Positions 16,155-26,219 are shown, counted from the stretch's first letter. The stretch: DNA of 64,000 nt from Arthrobacter sp. C2 (GCA_024207135.1 CP042428.1:3844001-3908000), one strand, 5' to 3'. The notes: generated from the sequence alone by a model not told the origin. Program-made: numbers and translations.

Positions 16155-17645
16155 ATGGCAACCTTTGAATACACCACGCATCTGCCCTACCCGCGCCAGA
16201 TGGTGTTCGACTGGTTTGCCCGCCCCGGGGCCCTGCCCCGGCTGGCCGCACCCTTTACCGGAACCATCAGGCAGGAACCCGACAAGGGCCTGGCCGTGGG
16301 CTCGCGTGCCGTCATGGACATCGCGGCCCCCGGAACCATGGGCACCTCGCTGGCCGCGGCCGTCGAGACCGGCGTCCGGACCCTCGGGCTTCCCGGGTGG
16401 GTGCGGGCACAAGTCCCGTGGCACGCCAAGCACATCGCGCTGAACCCCGGGCACGCCTTCACCGACATCATGGAATCGGGCCCGCTGGTCCGATGGGAAC
16501 ACCGGCACCTCTTTGCCGACGACGGCTCCCCGGCAACGCCCGGCACGGTGATGCGCGACGTGGTGGAGTACGAACTGCCGGTGCTCAACCGGCTGCCGTG
16601 GCAGCAGGCGCACCGGCTCACCGAGAAGGCCTTCAGGCACGAGCTGATCCAGGTCTTCCGCTACCGCGAACGAATGCTCCGGGCCGATTTGGCCTTCCAC
16701 GCCGGCCACCGGGCCCGGCCCCTGGTGGTTGCCGTGGCCGGGGCCTCCGGAATGATCGGCACCCAGCTCTGCGCCCTGCTCGGCGGGGGAGGACACCGCG
16801 TCATCCGGCTGGTCCGGGACCGGGCCGCGGCCGACGGGAAGGAGCGGATCTTCTGGGACCCCGAGAACGCGGTGCTGGACCCGGAGGATTTGCGCGGGGT
16901 CGACGCGGTGGTGAACCTGGCCGGGCACACCATTGGCGGTCGGTTCACGCAGGGAACCAAGGAGTCGATCCGCTCCTCGCGCGTGCTGGGCACCGGTCTG
17001 CTTGCCCGCGCCCTGGCGTCGCTGGCGGGGGACGGGAAGCCACGCAGCTTCATCGTTGCCTCCGCCATCGGCATCTACGGGGCGAACCCGCATGGCACGT
17101 CCCCGGCCGTGCCATTGGCAGAGAACGCGAAGCCCGGCACCGACTTCCTCGCAGGGGTCTGCACGGCCTGGGAGGAATCCTGCGCGCCGGCCGCCGCGGC
17201 GGGTGTCCGGGTGGTCAATGTGCGCACCGGGCTGGTGCAGTCCCCGGCCGGAGGCATCCTGGCGCAAATGCTGCCGCTCTTCGCCCTGGGCCTGGGCGGG
17301 CCCCTGGCCGCGGACGCCTGGCAGTCCTGGATCGGGCTCGATGACGTGGTGGGCATCTACGCGCATGCGCTGCTGACCGATTCACTGTCCGGTCCGGTCA
17401 ATGCCGTGGCACCGAACCCCGTGCAGGGGCGCGAATACGCCAGGGTCCTGGGCAAGGTGGTGCGCCGCCCGGCACGGGTCCCGGTCCCGGCCTTCGGGCC
17501 CCGGCTGCTGCTGGGCCGCGAGGGCGCCGCCGAGCTGGCCTTTGCCAACCAGCTGGTGGACAGCGGAAAGGTCGAGGCCAGCGGCTACGAATTCCGGCAG
17601 CCGGACCTGGAGTCGGCCTTGCGCCACGTGCTGGGCCGGTCCTGA
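16155..17645 (+). CDS. SRPBCC domain fused to TIGR01777 NAD-dependent epimerase
   Basis: A 496-residue fusion. Residues 1-180 form an SRPBCC ligand-binding domain (YPRQMVFDWFARPGALPRL; VRWEHRHLF). The rest is a TIGR01777-type short-chain dehydrogenase-like epimerase with the dinucleotide motif VAGASGMIGTQLC, VDAVVNLAGHTIGGRF, and the C-terminal DUF1731 segment ending FRQPDLESAL. Usual YfcH-like epimerases are about 300 residues; the fused N-terminal domain is common in actinobacteria. Substrate unknown. An alternative ATG lies four codons upstream. Confidence 0.88.
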   Translation: MATFEYTTHLPYPRQMVFDWFARPGALPRLAAPFTGTIRQEPDKGLAVGSRAVMDIAAPGTMGTSLAAAVETGVRTLGLPGWVRAQVPWHAKHIALNPGHAFTDIMESGPLVRWEHRHLFADDGSPATPGTVMRDVVEYELPVLNRLPWQQAHRLTEKAFRHELIQVFRYRERMLRADLAFHAGHRARPLVVAVAGASGMIGTQLCALLGGGGHRVIRLVRDRAAADGKERIFWDPENAVLDPEDLRGVDAVVNLAGHTIGGRFTQGTKESIRSSRVLGTGLLARALASLAGDGKPRSFIVASAIGIYGANPHGTSPAVPLAENAKPGTDFLAGVCTAWEESCAPAAAAGVRVVNVRTGLVQSPAGGILAQMLPLFALGLGGPLAADAWQSWIGLDDVVGIYAHALLTDSLSGPVNAVAPNPVQGREYARVLGKVVRRPARVPVPAFGPRLLLGREGAAELAFANQLVDSGKVEASGYEFRQPDLESALRHVLGRS

Positions 17646-17658
17646 GCCAAGGGGCCTG

Positions 17659-18816
17659 CTAACGCCCCGCGCCGTGCCGCCGCCCGGCCAGGTACGCGCC
17701 CACGGCACCCAGGGTCCCGGCCAGCAGTCCCCAGGGGATGCGCGGCCCGGGAAGATCCACGTCGGGGTGGGCCTCCCCGCCCGCCCGCATCCGCAGCGCC
17801 CGGGCGTCCTGGTGGTCATCGAGCATCGCCAGGCGCGCCTTGGCGATCCCGGTGTCGTCGCGGGCCGGCAACGCCAACTCGTCTTCCACGGCCAGGCCCT
17901 GGCGCAGTTCCCGGGCGCGCTCCAGCTCGGCGTCCAGTTCCGAGCCCAGCAGCAGGGAGATGTTCGCCAGCCAGATCCACAGCAGCAGGATGATCACCCC
18001 GGCCAGCGCCCCGTAGCCGCTCTGGTACGTCCCGAACGCCACATAGAAGAAGAACCCCGCGGTGGCCAAGGCCAGCACACACAGCGCACCCAGGGACCCG
18101 GCGCTGATCCAGCGGAACCTCGGCTGGCGGATGTTCGGGGTGAAGTGGTAGAGCAGGGCAACCATGAACACGGCGATCAGCACCAGCACGGGCCACTTGG
18201 CGATGTTCCAGGCCAGCAGCGTCGCCTCGCCCAGCCCCAGCACGTCCCCGATGCCGCGGGCCACCGGCCCGGAGAGCACCAGCAGGGCCAGCGCGAGCAC
18301 CGCCAGGACCACGATGACCAGGGTCAGCAGGTACATCTGCGGCCGCAGCTTCCACAACGGGCGCCCCTCGGTGGTGGCGTAGGTGCGGTTAAGCGCCCTC
18401 CCGAAGGCCCCCACGTACGCGGAGGCCGACCACAGGGCACCGAGCAGGCCAACGAGCAGGGCCCATCCTGCCCCGGTCTGCTCGCCGAGCTGCTTCAGCA
18501 GCGCCTCGGCATTCGTTCGCATCTCCGGGGTGCCGACCGCGCCGATGGCCTGGACCATCCAGTCCCGGGCCTCGGACCCGCCGCTGACCAGGGAGAGCAG
18601 CGAGAGGATCGCCAGCAGCCCGGGCACCAGGGACAGGACCGCGTAGTAGGTCAGGGCGGCGGCGAGGTCGGTGGCCCCGTCGCGGGAAAACTCGCGCACG
18701 GTTCGCTTCAGGGCATAGAGCCAGGAATCCCGGCGTAGCGTCGGATCGTTGTGTTCTGGTTTCTCCACTGGGGAAATCACCGGCTTTCGGCGGGCTTGGC
18801 TTGGACTTTTTCCCAC
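17659..18816 (-). CDS. YihY/BrkB-family membrane protein
   Basis: A 385-residue inner-membrane protein with six hydrophobic segments and the family signature LAAALTYYAVLSLVPGLLAI near residue 50, PNIRQPRFRWISAGSLGA in the middle and SGYGALAGVIILLLWIWLAN near the end. The YihY/BrkB (formerly ribonuclease BN) family has no agreed function. It is convergent with the epimerase gene and immediately downstream of rarD on the same strand (18 bases). Confidence 0.88.
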   Translation of the reverse strand: MGKSPSQARRKPVISPVEKPEHNDPTLRRDSWLYALKRTVREFSRDGATDLAAALTYYAVLSLVPGLLAILSLLSLVSGGSEARDWMVQAIGAVGTPEMRTNAEALLKQLGEQTGAGWALLVGLLGALWSASAYVGAFGRALNRTYATTEGRPLWKLRPQMYLLTLVIVVLAVLALALLVLSGPVARGIGDVLGLGEATLLAWNIAKWPVLVLIAVFMVALLYHFTPNIRQPRFRWISAGSLGALCVLALATAGFFFYVAFGTYQSGYGALAGVIILLLWIWLANISLLLGSELDAELERARELRQGLAVEDELALPARDDTGIAKARLAMLDDHQDARALRMRAGGEAHPDVDLPGPRIPWGLLAGTLGAVGAYLAGRRHGAGR

Positions 18817-18834
18817 CCTACGGCCTTGGCCCCC

Positions 18835-19695
18835 TCAACGCAGGGAACGCGACGCGCGAAATCCGTCGGCGGCCAGCAGGACCAGCGCCAGGATGATCGG
18901 TGCGTAGGTGAAGGCATCGCGGGCGACGAGTTGTTCGCCCATGGCCACCGCTGCCACCAGCAGGAGCACAGGTTCGACGTAGCTCAACAGCCCGAAGACC
19001 GACAGGGACAGCAGCGAGGCGGCGCCCAGGTAGAGGAACATGGCCAGTGCCCCCAGCACTCCGATGGAGAGCACCGGCAGCAGTTCGGCCCCGGGTCCGC
19101 GTGCCCCGGTGAGGATGAACCAGAGCGCCAGCGGGGTCAGCAGCAGGATCTCCAGGGTGAAGGCGGCATTGGATTCGAAGCGTGCCCGTCGCCTGGCGGC
19201 GAAGTAGATGGGGTAGCCCAGGCAGATCAGCAGGGTGGGCAAGGCCAGCCCTCCGGCGAAGACCAGTTGGTGTGCCACCCCGAGAGCAGCCAGCGCCACC
19301 GCGATCTTCTGTCCCCGGGAGAGCCGCTCGGCGAAGGCCGCCCGCCCCACTACGACCATGACCAGCGGCAGCAGGAAGTAGCCCAGCGAGGTCGCCAGGG
19401 CGTACCCGTTCATGGGTGCGTACATGAACAGCCAGAGCTGGACGCCGACCAGGGCACTGGCGATGACCCCGAAGAACAGCAGCGAGGGCCGGGCCCTGAT
19501 GCGTCCGAGAAGGGCGAGCATCTGGGCCCGGCGGGAGGGAACCAACGCGTAGACCGGGGCGATGATCGCCAGCGTCAGCACGATCCGCCAGCCGTAGACC
19601 TCGGTGTGCCCGATGTCCTTGAGGGACCCGGAGACCAGGAAGATCACGGCGAACAACGCCGAGGCAACAAGGGAGGCAAGAACGCCACGATTCAC
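18835..19695 (-). CDS. rarD: RarD-type EamA-family permease
   Basis: A 286-residue transporter with ten membrane segments. The N-terminal YGWRIVLTLAIIAPVYAL and later GYFLLPLVMVVVGRAAFAERL match RarD, a subfamily of drug/metabolite transporters of unknown physiological substrate. The frame stays open upstream through the phnE region, but the GTG at 19695 preceded by GGAG eight bases away is the only sensible start. It lies 59 bases downstream of phnE, but it is not obviously part of the phosphonate operon. Confidence 0.87.
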   Translation of the reverse strand: MNRGVLASLVASALFAVIFLVSGSLKDIGHTEVYGWRIVLTLAIIAPVYALVPSRRAQMLALLGRIRARPSLLFFGVIASALVGVQLWLFMYAPMNGYALATSLGYFLLPLVMVVVGRAAFAERLSRGQKIAVALAALGVAHQLVFAGGLALPTLLICLGYPIYFAARRRARFESNAAFTLEILLLTPLALWFILTGARGPGAELLPVLSIGVLGALAMFLYLGAASLLSLSVFGLLSYVEPVLLLVAAVAMGEQLVARDAFTYAPIILALVLLAADGFRASRSLR

Positions 19696-19754
19696 CGACG
19701 ACGCTCCGTCTCTGGGGTTTTGACTGTTCCTCCATCCTAATTCACCGGCCTTGG

Positions 19755-20573
19755 CTAGACCTCGAGCTTGCGCCTGATGAAGGAGGAGAGCTGGTCGACC
19801 AGGATGATCAGCACCAGCACCACGATGATCTGCGTGGCCATCGCGTCGAAGCGGAAGGACTTGATGGACTGGTTGATCAGCAGCCCGATGCCGCCCGCCC
19901 CCACGAGCCCCAGCACCAGCGAGGAGCGTACGTTCACGTCGAAGCGGTAGAGCAGCAACCCGACGAACTGGCCCAGCACCATGGGCAGGGCAGCATGGGT
20001 GACCTGCTGCAGGCGCGAGGCCCCGGCGGTGGACAGCGCCTGTTGCGGACCGTTGTCGGCCTCCTCCATGGACTCCGCCCAGAGCTTGCCCATGACCCCG
20101 GTGTTGTGGCAGATCAGCGCGAGCACCCCGGCGAAGGGGCCAAGGCCCACCGCGGTGACGAAGATCAGCGCGAAGACGATGTCGGGGACCGCGCGGAAGA
20201 AGGACAGGACCGCGCGGGAAAGCTGGTACACGGCCCGGTGCGGGGTGGTGGTGCGCGAGGCGAACACCGCCAGCAGGAGGGCGGAAGGGATCGAGAGCGT
20301 GGTGCCCAGCAGGCCGATCCACAACGTCACCGTGGTGGCCTTCAGTGCCGGGGCCAGCACCCCTTCCCAGTCCAGGTCCGGCGGGAAGGCATCGGCCAGG
20401 AAGGAGGCCATGCCCTCGGCGCCGGTGACCAGTGCCGCGACCTCGAAGTCGGTGCCGCGCAGCGCGAAGACGTGCAGCACGACGAAGACCGCGATGGCGG
20501 TGAGGATCGAGGTGATCCGCCACCCGGCGTTGGGGAGCTTGGGGACCGAGAGGCGTGCGACCGGCGCGCTCAT
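19755..20573 (-). CDS. phnE: phosphonate ABC transporter permease PhnE
   Basis: A 272-residue inner-membrane permease with about six segments and the coupling-helix region (LSTAGASRLQQVTHAALPMV) expected of importer permeases. VPDIVFALIFVTAVGLGPFAG and FDVNVRSSLVLGLVGAGGIG are typical of PhnE. It overlaps phnC by four bases and completes a phnD-phnC-phnE transporter for phosphonates or phosphite. Confidence 0.92.
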   Translation of the reverse strand: MSAPVARLSVPKLPNAGWRITSILTAIAVFVVLHVFALRGTDFEVAALVTGAEGMASFLADAFPPDLDWEGVLAPALKATTVTLWIGLLGTTLSIPSALLLAVFASRTTTPHRAVYQLSRAVLSFFRAVPDIVFALIFVTAVGLGPFAGVLALICHNTGVMGKLWAESMEEADNGPQQALSTAGASRLQQVTHAALPMVLGQFVGLLLYRFDVNVRSSLVLGLVGAGGIGLLINQSIKSFRFDAMATQIIVVLVLIILVDQLSSFIRRKLEV

Positions 20574-21379
20574 GCCGCTGCCCGGTTCGGGGTGTAGAGG
20601 CGGGCCTGCATGGACGCATCCAGGCCGGAGATGTCCCCGGAGTATTCGATGCGGCCGTCTATCAGGCCGATCACGGTGTCGGCGTGGCGCAGCGCCAGGT
20701 CCGGCTGGTGCAGCACCGCGGCCACGGCCAGGTTTTCCTCGTGGGCCAGTTCGGCCAGCAGCGCCATGACTTCCTCGGCGGCGCGCGGGTCAAGGGCGGA
20801 GACCGGTTCGTCGGCCAGCAACACGGAAGCGCGCTGGCACAGGGCGCGGGCGACCGCCACGCGCTGGGCCTGCCCGCCCGAAAGGCGGCCGGCCTTCTCG
20901 TGGGCGCGGTCGGCCATGCCGACGCGGGCCAGCGCAGCCATGGCCTCCTCCTTCAGCTCGCGGGGGAAAAACATCGGGCTGATGGACGCCGGTCCGCCGA
21001 GCCTGCCCAGGGCGCCGGCGCACACGTTTTCCAGTGCGGTGCGGCGCGGGACCAGGTGGATCTTCTGGAAGACCATGGCCACCGAGGACCTGGCCCTGGC
21101 CAATTCGGTTCCGCGCAGCGCTGACAGCTCGGTCCCGGCCAGCTTGATGGAACCGGCCTCGGGGGTCTCCAGGCCCATGACGCACTTGAGAGTGGTGGAC
21201 TTGCCCGAGCCGTTGGCGCCCAGGAAGGCGACCACGGAGCCGCGGGCCAGGGTGAAGCCGACCCCGTCCAGCACGGTGCGTCCGCCGAAGGACTTGGTGA
21301 GGTGTTCCACCTCAAGGATCGGTTCGCCGGGCACGGTGGCTTCGGCCAGCCGGGGGACTGGAAGATGCAGGGTGGTCAT
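20570..21379 (-). CDS. phnC: phosphonate ABC transporter ATPase PhnC
   Basis: A 269-residue ATPase with Walker A (GANGSGKSTT), Q-loop region (VFQKIHLVPRRTALENV), ABC signature (LSGGQAQRVAVARAL) and Walker B (SVLLADEPVSALD). The Q-loop and the characteristic NVCAGALGRLG segment match PhnC. Its ATG shares one base with the phnD stop and its stop overlaps phnE, so the three genes are tightly coupled. Confidence 0.93.
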   Translation of the reverse strand: MTTLHLPVPRLAEATVPGEPILEVEHLTKSFGGRTVLDGVGFTLARGSVVAFLGANGSGKSTTLKCVMGLETPEAGSIKLAGTELSALRGTELARARSSVAMVFQKIHLVPRRTALENVCAGALGRLGGPASISPMFFPRELKEEAMAALARVGMADRAHEKAGRLSGGQAQRVAVARALCQRASVLLADEPVSALDPRAAEEVMALLAELAHEENLAVAAVLHQPDLALRHADTVIGLIDGRIEYSGDISGLDASMQARLYTPNRAAA

Positions 21380-22293
21380 TAGATGTCCTTTTCGGTCAGG
21401 CCCATGGTTTCGGCCAGGTCGAAGAGCGGGCTGTAGGTTTCCTTGGTGACCTCGATCAGGGGTCCGGCCGGGGTGACGTCCAGGAACTTGCCCACGGCCT
21501 CGATGTCGGCCGGGGCCAGGTTCAGCAGCGCGTCCTTCACCGCTGCCTTGAAGGCCGGGTCCGCGTCCGCCGAGACGGTGATCGGGTCGTTGGGGATGGA
21601 TTCGCTTTCCCAGACCTGGCGGAATCCGGCCGGGTCGAAGTTGCCCGATTCGGTGGCGCTGGCCAGGGTCTGCGAGTTGATCTGGGCCGCGTCCACGGTG
21701 CCCTTGGCCAGGGCCAGCAGGGCCTCGGGGTGCCCGCCGGCGTAGTTCATGTTCAGTTCGTCCTCGGCGATTCCGGCCTTCTTCAGGCCGAAGCGCGGAA
21801 GCACGTCCCCGCTGGTGGAACCGACCGAGCCCAGGGCCAGGTCCTTGCCGCGCAAGTCCTCGATGGAGCGGATGTCCGAGTCCTTCGGAACCCAGATGCC
21901 GGCGGTGTAGGAGGAGAGCTTGCCGTCGGAGGTGCCGAAGGACGCCAGCGGCTCGGCGTTGGCCTTGGTGGAGGCGAAGACGTAGCCCATGGGACCGAAC
22001 TGGCCGATGTCCAGCTTCCCGTTGCGCATCGAGAGCACCTCGGCGGCGTAGTCCTCCACGACCTGGACCTCGATGCTGCAATCCAGTTCCTTGCCCAGGG
22101 CGGAGGCCAGGACCTGGTAGGCGGGTTCGAGCTTGGTGGGGTCCTCGAACGGTTCGATGCCGAATTTCAGTTCCCCGGTGGGGCAGTAGGCATTGGAATC
22201 GGCGCTGGCCGGGGCCTCGGTGGAGGAGCAGCCCGCCAGCGTGAAGGCGGCGAGGGCGGCCAGGGACAGGGCGAGGGTGCGAGTGGTTTTCAT
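21379..22293 (-). CDS. phnD: phosphonate/phosphite ABC transporter substrate-binding lipoprotein PhnD
   Basis: A 304-residue lipoprotein: signal peptide with lipobox TLAGC (Cys22), then a PhnD-type periplasmic-binding fold (LKFGIEPFEDPTKLEPAYQV, KLDIGQFGPMGYVFAS, LRGKDLALGSVGSTSGDVLP). GPMGYV is the region that contacts the phosphonate in PhnD relatives. Starts 14 bases after the FAD oxidoreductase gene. Ligand specificity (2-aminoethylphosphonate, N-methyl derivative or other) is not readable. Confidence 0.92.
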   Translation of the reverse strand: MKTTRTLALSLAALAAFTLAGCSSTEAPASADSNAYCPTGELKFGIEPFEDPTKLEPAYQVLASALGKELDCSIEVQVVEDYAAEVLSMRNGKLDIGQFGPMGYVFASTKANAEPLASFGTSDGKLSSYTAGIWVPKDSDIRSIEDLRGKDLALGSVGSTSGDVLPRFGLKKAGIAEDELNMNYAGGHPEALLALAKGTVDAAQINSQTLASATESGNFDPAGFRQVWESESIPNDPITVSADADPAFKAAVKDALLNLAPADIEAVGKFLDVTPAGPLIEVTKETYSPLFDLAETMGLTEKDI

Positions 22294-22307
22294 GGAAAGT
22301 CTGGTCC

Positions 22308-23504
22308 TTAGCGGGTGGTGGAGGCGGTGGGCCGGGAGACGGGACGGGAGTTGAGGTTTGCCTCGGCCAGGCCGAAGGAGAGCGTCATGCCGATGCCACT
22401 GGTCACCGAGACCAGGGTGATGGCCTCCGTGATGTCGCGGACCAGGAGCGGGGAGACCTCGGAGGAGGCGTAGATGCCCTGCCAGCGTTCGGAGGGGGCG
22501 AAGGAATCGACGTCGAGCACCTTTGCCGCGGCCTGCAGGAGCGTCTGGGTCGTGGATTCGTTCAGGAACGGGTCCTGGGACAGGTCGTAGGAGTGCGAGT
22601 CCCCGAGCAGCAAGGTGCCGTCCGGACGCTGGGTGAACATCACGTTGGCGCCGATCTCCAGCAGGTCGGGGCGTGCGGCGGCGACCTGGGCGCGCAGTGC
22701 GCTCGCCGAGGGCAGCTGCGTGAACGCGTCGTAGCGCAGCATTGAGGTCGCGGTGAGCACGGCCGGGATGATGGTGGTGGATTCCGGGGCGGGGGCCGCG
22801 GCCATCTGCAGGGCGCAGCGGGTGATTCGGTGCTCGGCGGCGATCTGCGGGAACAGGTAATCCACGTCGTGGCCGACGCAGATGAATACCCTGTCCGCCT
22901 CGAAGGCGCCGCGGCCGGTGTCCACCCGGGCCTTGCGCGAGGTGCCGGCGCCGAGGCCCAGGGCGGCGGTGTTGAAGTGCACCGCTGCGTCGTCCTGGGC
23001 GTCGAGCCAGCCTGCCAGGGTGGCGACGGTGGTGCGCGGGTCGACACGCAGGTCGTCGGCCAGGAAGGCGCCGCCGCGGATGCCGTCGGTGTTTTCGCGG
23101 CCGAGCCTGGCCCGCACGGCGTCCGGGTCCAGGACGGTGACCTGGCCCTCGGGGCGCGAGGCGGAGAATTCGCGCAGCAGCTGCAGCTCGGTCTCGGTCG
23201 CGGCCACCACCAGGGCGCCGGACTCGATGGCCCAGAATCCTGCCTTGGCCGCGAAGTCGAGCCAATGCTTCCGGCCGGCCTGGGCAAGTTCGTAGAGCTC
23301 GCCGTGCTGGGCGGTGATGCAGGCATGGCCGAAGTTGCGCACCGAGGCGCCCACCGCACGGTGGTCGCGTTCGATGACGGTGACGCTCAAGCCCGCTTTC
23401 AGGGCCAGTGCTGCGTGGGCCAGGCCAATGATGCCTGCCCCGACGACCAGGACGTCGGTGCTTGCCACCGGTTCTGCGGTGGCCTCGGAATTTGTTTTGA
23501 TCAT
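22308..23504 (-). CDS. TIGR03364-type FAD oxidoreductase linked to phosphonate degradation
   Basis: A 398-residue DAO-family flavoprotein with the FAD-binding motif VLVVGAGIIGLAHAALALK and VRNFGHACITAQHGE. The context (phnDCE plus a phosphonatase-like hydrolase) matches the TIGR03364/HpnW subfamily, proposed to oxidise an aminophosphonate such as N-methyl-aminoethylphosphonate to phosphonoacetaldehyde. That role is family knowledge; here it is inference from neighbourhood. The ATG at 23504 was used rather than one eleven codons upstream because the residues between look like leader. Confidence 0.85.
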   Translation of the reverse strand: MIKTNSEATAEPVASTDVLVVGAGIIGLAHAALALKAGLSVTVIERDHRAVGASVRNFGHACITAQHGELYELAQAGRKHWLDFAAKAGFWAIESGALVVAATETELQLLREFSASRPEGQVTVLDPDAVRARLGRENTDGIRGGAFLADDLRVDPRTTVATLAGWLDAQDDAAVHFNTAALGLGAGTSRKARVDTGRGAFEADRVFICVGHDVDYLFPQIAAEHRITRCALQMAAAPAPESTTIIPAVLTATSMLRYDAFTQLPSASALRAQVAAARPDLLEIGANVMFTQRPDGTLLLGDSHSYDLSQDPFLNESTTQTLLQAAAKVLDVDSFAPSERWQGIYASSEVSPLLVRDITEAITLVSVTSGIGMTLSFGLAEANLNSRPVSRPTASTTR

Positions 23505-23558
23505 GTTCACGGCATTGATGTTTGCCGCTCGGGGCACCCGGGATCAAGCCAGAACGGC

Positions 23559-23574
23559 ACTTGTCCAAACAAGT
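23559..23574. promoter_or_regulatory. operator-like palindrome 1 in phosphonate divergent promoter
   Basis: A perfect inverted repeat ACTTGT-CCAA-ACAAGT, 55 bases upstream of the FAD oxidoreductase start. The second copy at 23659 has the same half-sites. Together they suggest binding by the adjacent GntR/UTRA regulator. Confidence 0.6.
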
Positions 23575-23658
23575 TCACCAACGGTTCATTTGGTCGACAA
23601 TTACTTCATGACCTGTTCATTTGCAGTTCACTCAGGACCCCGGATTGTCGCGGAATCC

Positions 23659-23674
23659 ACTTGTATGCTCAAGT
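23659..23674. promoter_or_regulatory. operator-like palindrome 2, overlapping the regulator start codon
   Basis: ACTTGT-ATGC-TCAAGT; the ATG inside the spacer is the chosen start codon of the GntR/UTRA gene. Matches copy 1 at 11 of 12 half-site positions with identical spacing. Placement suggests negative autoregulation. Confidence 0.55.
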
Positions 23675-24435
23675 ACGTGCCGTCAATATCCGATGAACCC
23701 ATCCACCAGCAACTCAGCGAACTCTTCCGCGAGAAGATCTCCTCCGGCGACTGGAAAGAGGGCAGGCCGCTGCCCAGCGAGGCGGAGCTTTGCGCCCAGC
23801 ACGGTGTTTCCCGTGGAACGGTCCGCCAGGCGTTGGCAAGCCTGCGCAGCGAGGGGATGGTCACCGGTGGCCGGGGAAAACCCCCGGTGGTCGCCCGCCC
23901 GGTGCCGTCCCAGTCGTTTGCCACCTTCATGTCCTTTTCCGAGTGGGCCCATTCGCTGGGCCGGGAACCGGGGCAACGGACCGTGGAGATCGCCCGGCGC
24001 CCGGCCGGCGAGGACCTGGCGGGAAAGATGGGGCTCCGGCCCGGGGAGCCGGTCATCCAGGTGCTGCGGCTGCGGTCCCTCGACGGGAAACCGACCATGG
24101 TCGAACGCAGCAACTTCATTGCGGAGGTCGGCAACGCCCTTTTTGGCTTCGACACCGACAGCGGCTCGATCTTCGGATACCTGACGAGCCGGGGCGTGGA
24201 CCTGACCCGGGGCCGGCACGTGATTGATGCGGTCGGCGCGGACGCCACCGACGCAGAGCTGTTGGGCGTGGAGCCGGGCGCGGCGCTGCTGCGCGAGCAC
24301 CGGCTGACCTATGCGGCCGACGGCCGCATCCTTGAATGCTCGGATGACCGGTACCTGCCGCACCTTGCAAACTTCGTCATCGAAAACACCAGGGCATCCA
24401 GGGCCGCGCTGGTACGCGTCCCGCTGGTTGCCTGA
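23665..24435 (+). CDS. GntR-family regulator with UTRA domain (PhnF-like)
   Basis: A 256-residue regulator. The N-terminal winged helix (GRPLPSEAELCAQHGVSRGTVRQ) is followed by a UTRA ligand-binding domain (PVIQVLRLRSLDGKPTMVERSNF; ALLREHRLTYAADGRILECSDD). It is divergent from the phosphonate transporter operon and 31 bases upstream of the phosphonatase-like gene, so it most likely controls both. Two matching palindromes in the divergent region are candidate binding sites. ATG 23665 was chosen because the protein from there starts LKYVPSISDEPIHQQL, the usual GntR entry. Confidence 0.88.
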   Translation: MLKYVPSISDEPIHQQLSELFREKISSGDWKEGRPLPSEAELCAQHGVSRGTVRQALASLRSEGMVTGGRGKPPVVARPVPSQSFATFMSFSEWAHSLGREPGQRTVEIARRPAGEDLAGKMGLRPGEPVIQVLRLRSLDGKPTMVERSNFIAEVGNALFGFDTDSGSIFGYLTSRGVDLTRGRHVIDAVGADATDAELLGVEPGAALLREHRLTYAADGRILECSDDRYLPHLANFVIENTRASRAALVRVPLVA

Positions 24436-24466
24436 CACCTGAACCACCAACATAAGGATGAAAACA

Positions 24467-25156
24467 ATGATTGAACTTGTCGTCTTGGACATGGCCGGCA
24501 CCACCGTGAACGAGCACGGGATCGTCTACCGCGCCCTTGAGGATTCGGTCACGGCCACGGGGGCCACCGTGGATGCAGCCGACCTGCAGACCTGGATGGG
24601 GGCGGACAAGACCGAGGCCATTGCCGCACTGATGGAACTCGGCGGCGTGAAGGCGGACCCCGGGGTCGTTGCCAAGCAGTTTGCCCACTTCCGGGCCATG
24701 CTGGCCGAGCGCTACGCGGCGAACCCGCCGGAGGCCCTGCCAGGCGTCGAGGACGCGCTGCGCGCACTCAAGGCCCGCGGAATCAAGATCGGCCTGACCA
24801 CTGGTTTTTCGCGCGACGTTGCCGCACCCATCCTGGAAACGCTGGGGTGGGAAATCGGCCAAGGCCAGCTGCTCGATGCCGTGGTCACCAGCGACGAAGT
24901 GGCCGCCGGCCGGCCGGCGCCGTACATGATCCACCGGGTCATGGAGGCCACCGGAGTGCACGATGTGCGCGCCGTCGTGGCCGGCGGGGACACCGTGGTC
25001 GACCTCCTGGCGGCCCACCATGCCGGCGTGAAGGGACTCGGCGTGCTCACCGGGGCGCTGGGCCGCGAGGAGCTTGAGCGACACCCGCACAGCTGGGTGT
25101 TGGAAGGCGCCAAGGACCTTCCCAGCGTTCTCGAGTCTGCACTAGTCAGCCGCTAA
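24467..25156 (+). CDS. phosphonatase-like HAD hydrolase (TIGR03351 type)
   Basis: A 229-residue HAD-superfamily enzyme closely resembling phosphonoacetaldehyde hydrolase. It has the diverged motif I VLDMAGTT (nucleophile Asp8), a cap-domain Lys48 in WMGADKTE, the position of the Schiff-base Lys of PhnX, Arg149 in AAGRPAPYM in place of the usual HAD Lys, and GGDTVVDLLAA as the metal-binding end. It probably cleaves the C-P bond of phosphonoacetaldehyde or a related aldehyde. AAGGA lies nine bases before the ATG. Smaller than PhnX proper (about 270 residues). Confidence 0.88.
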   Translation: MIELVVLDMAGTTVNEHGIVYRALEDSVTATGATVDAADLQTWMGADKTEAIAALMELGGVKADPGVVAKQFAHFRAMLAERYAANPPEALPGVEDALRALKARGIKIGLTTGFSRDVAAPILETLGWEIGQGQLLDAVVTSDEVAAGRPAPYMIHRVMEATGVHDVRAVVAGGDTVVDLLAAHHAGVKGLGVLTGALGREELERHPHSWVLEGAKDLPSVLESALVSR

Positions 25157-25174
25157 TAATATCGTTTTGGTAAC

Positions 25175-25213
25175 AGCGTCCCGGGAGCCAGTGTGGTCGC
25201 CGGGACGCTTTTT
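25175..25213 (+). terminator. intrinsic terminator after the phosphonatase-like gene
   Basis: A ten-base-pair stem AGCGTCCCGG / CCGGGACGCT with a 15-base loop, followed by five T. Confidence 0.85.
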
Positions 25214-26181
<968 letters not shown>

Positions 26182-26219
26182 ACCGGTCCCTCGCATGAGC
26201 GGACGAACGGCCAGGAGGG

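Noticed and set aside
18835-20619. Single 594-residue protein spanning rarD and phnE
   Set aside because: The upstream half is out of frame with phnE; a GTG with a good ribosome-binding site marks the rarD start.
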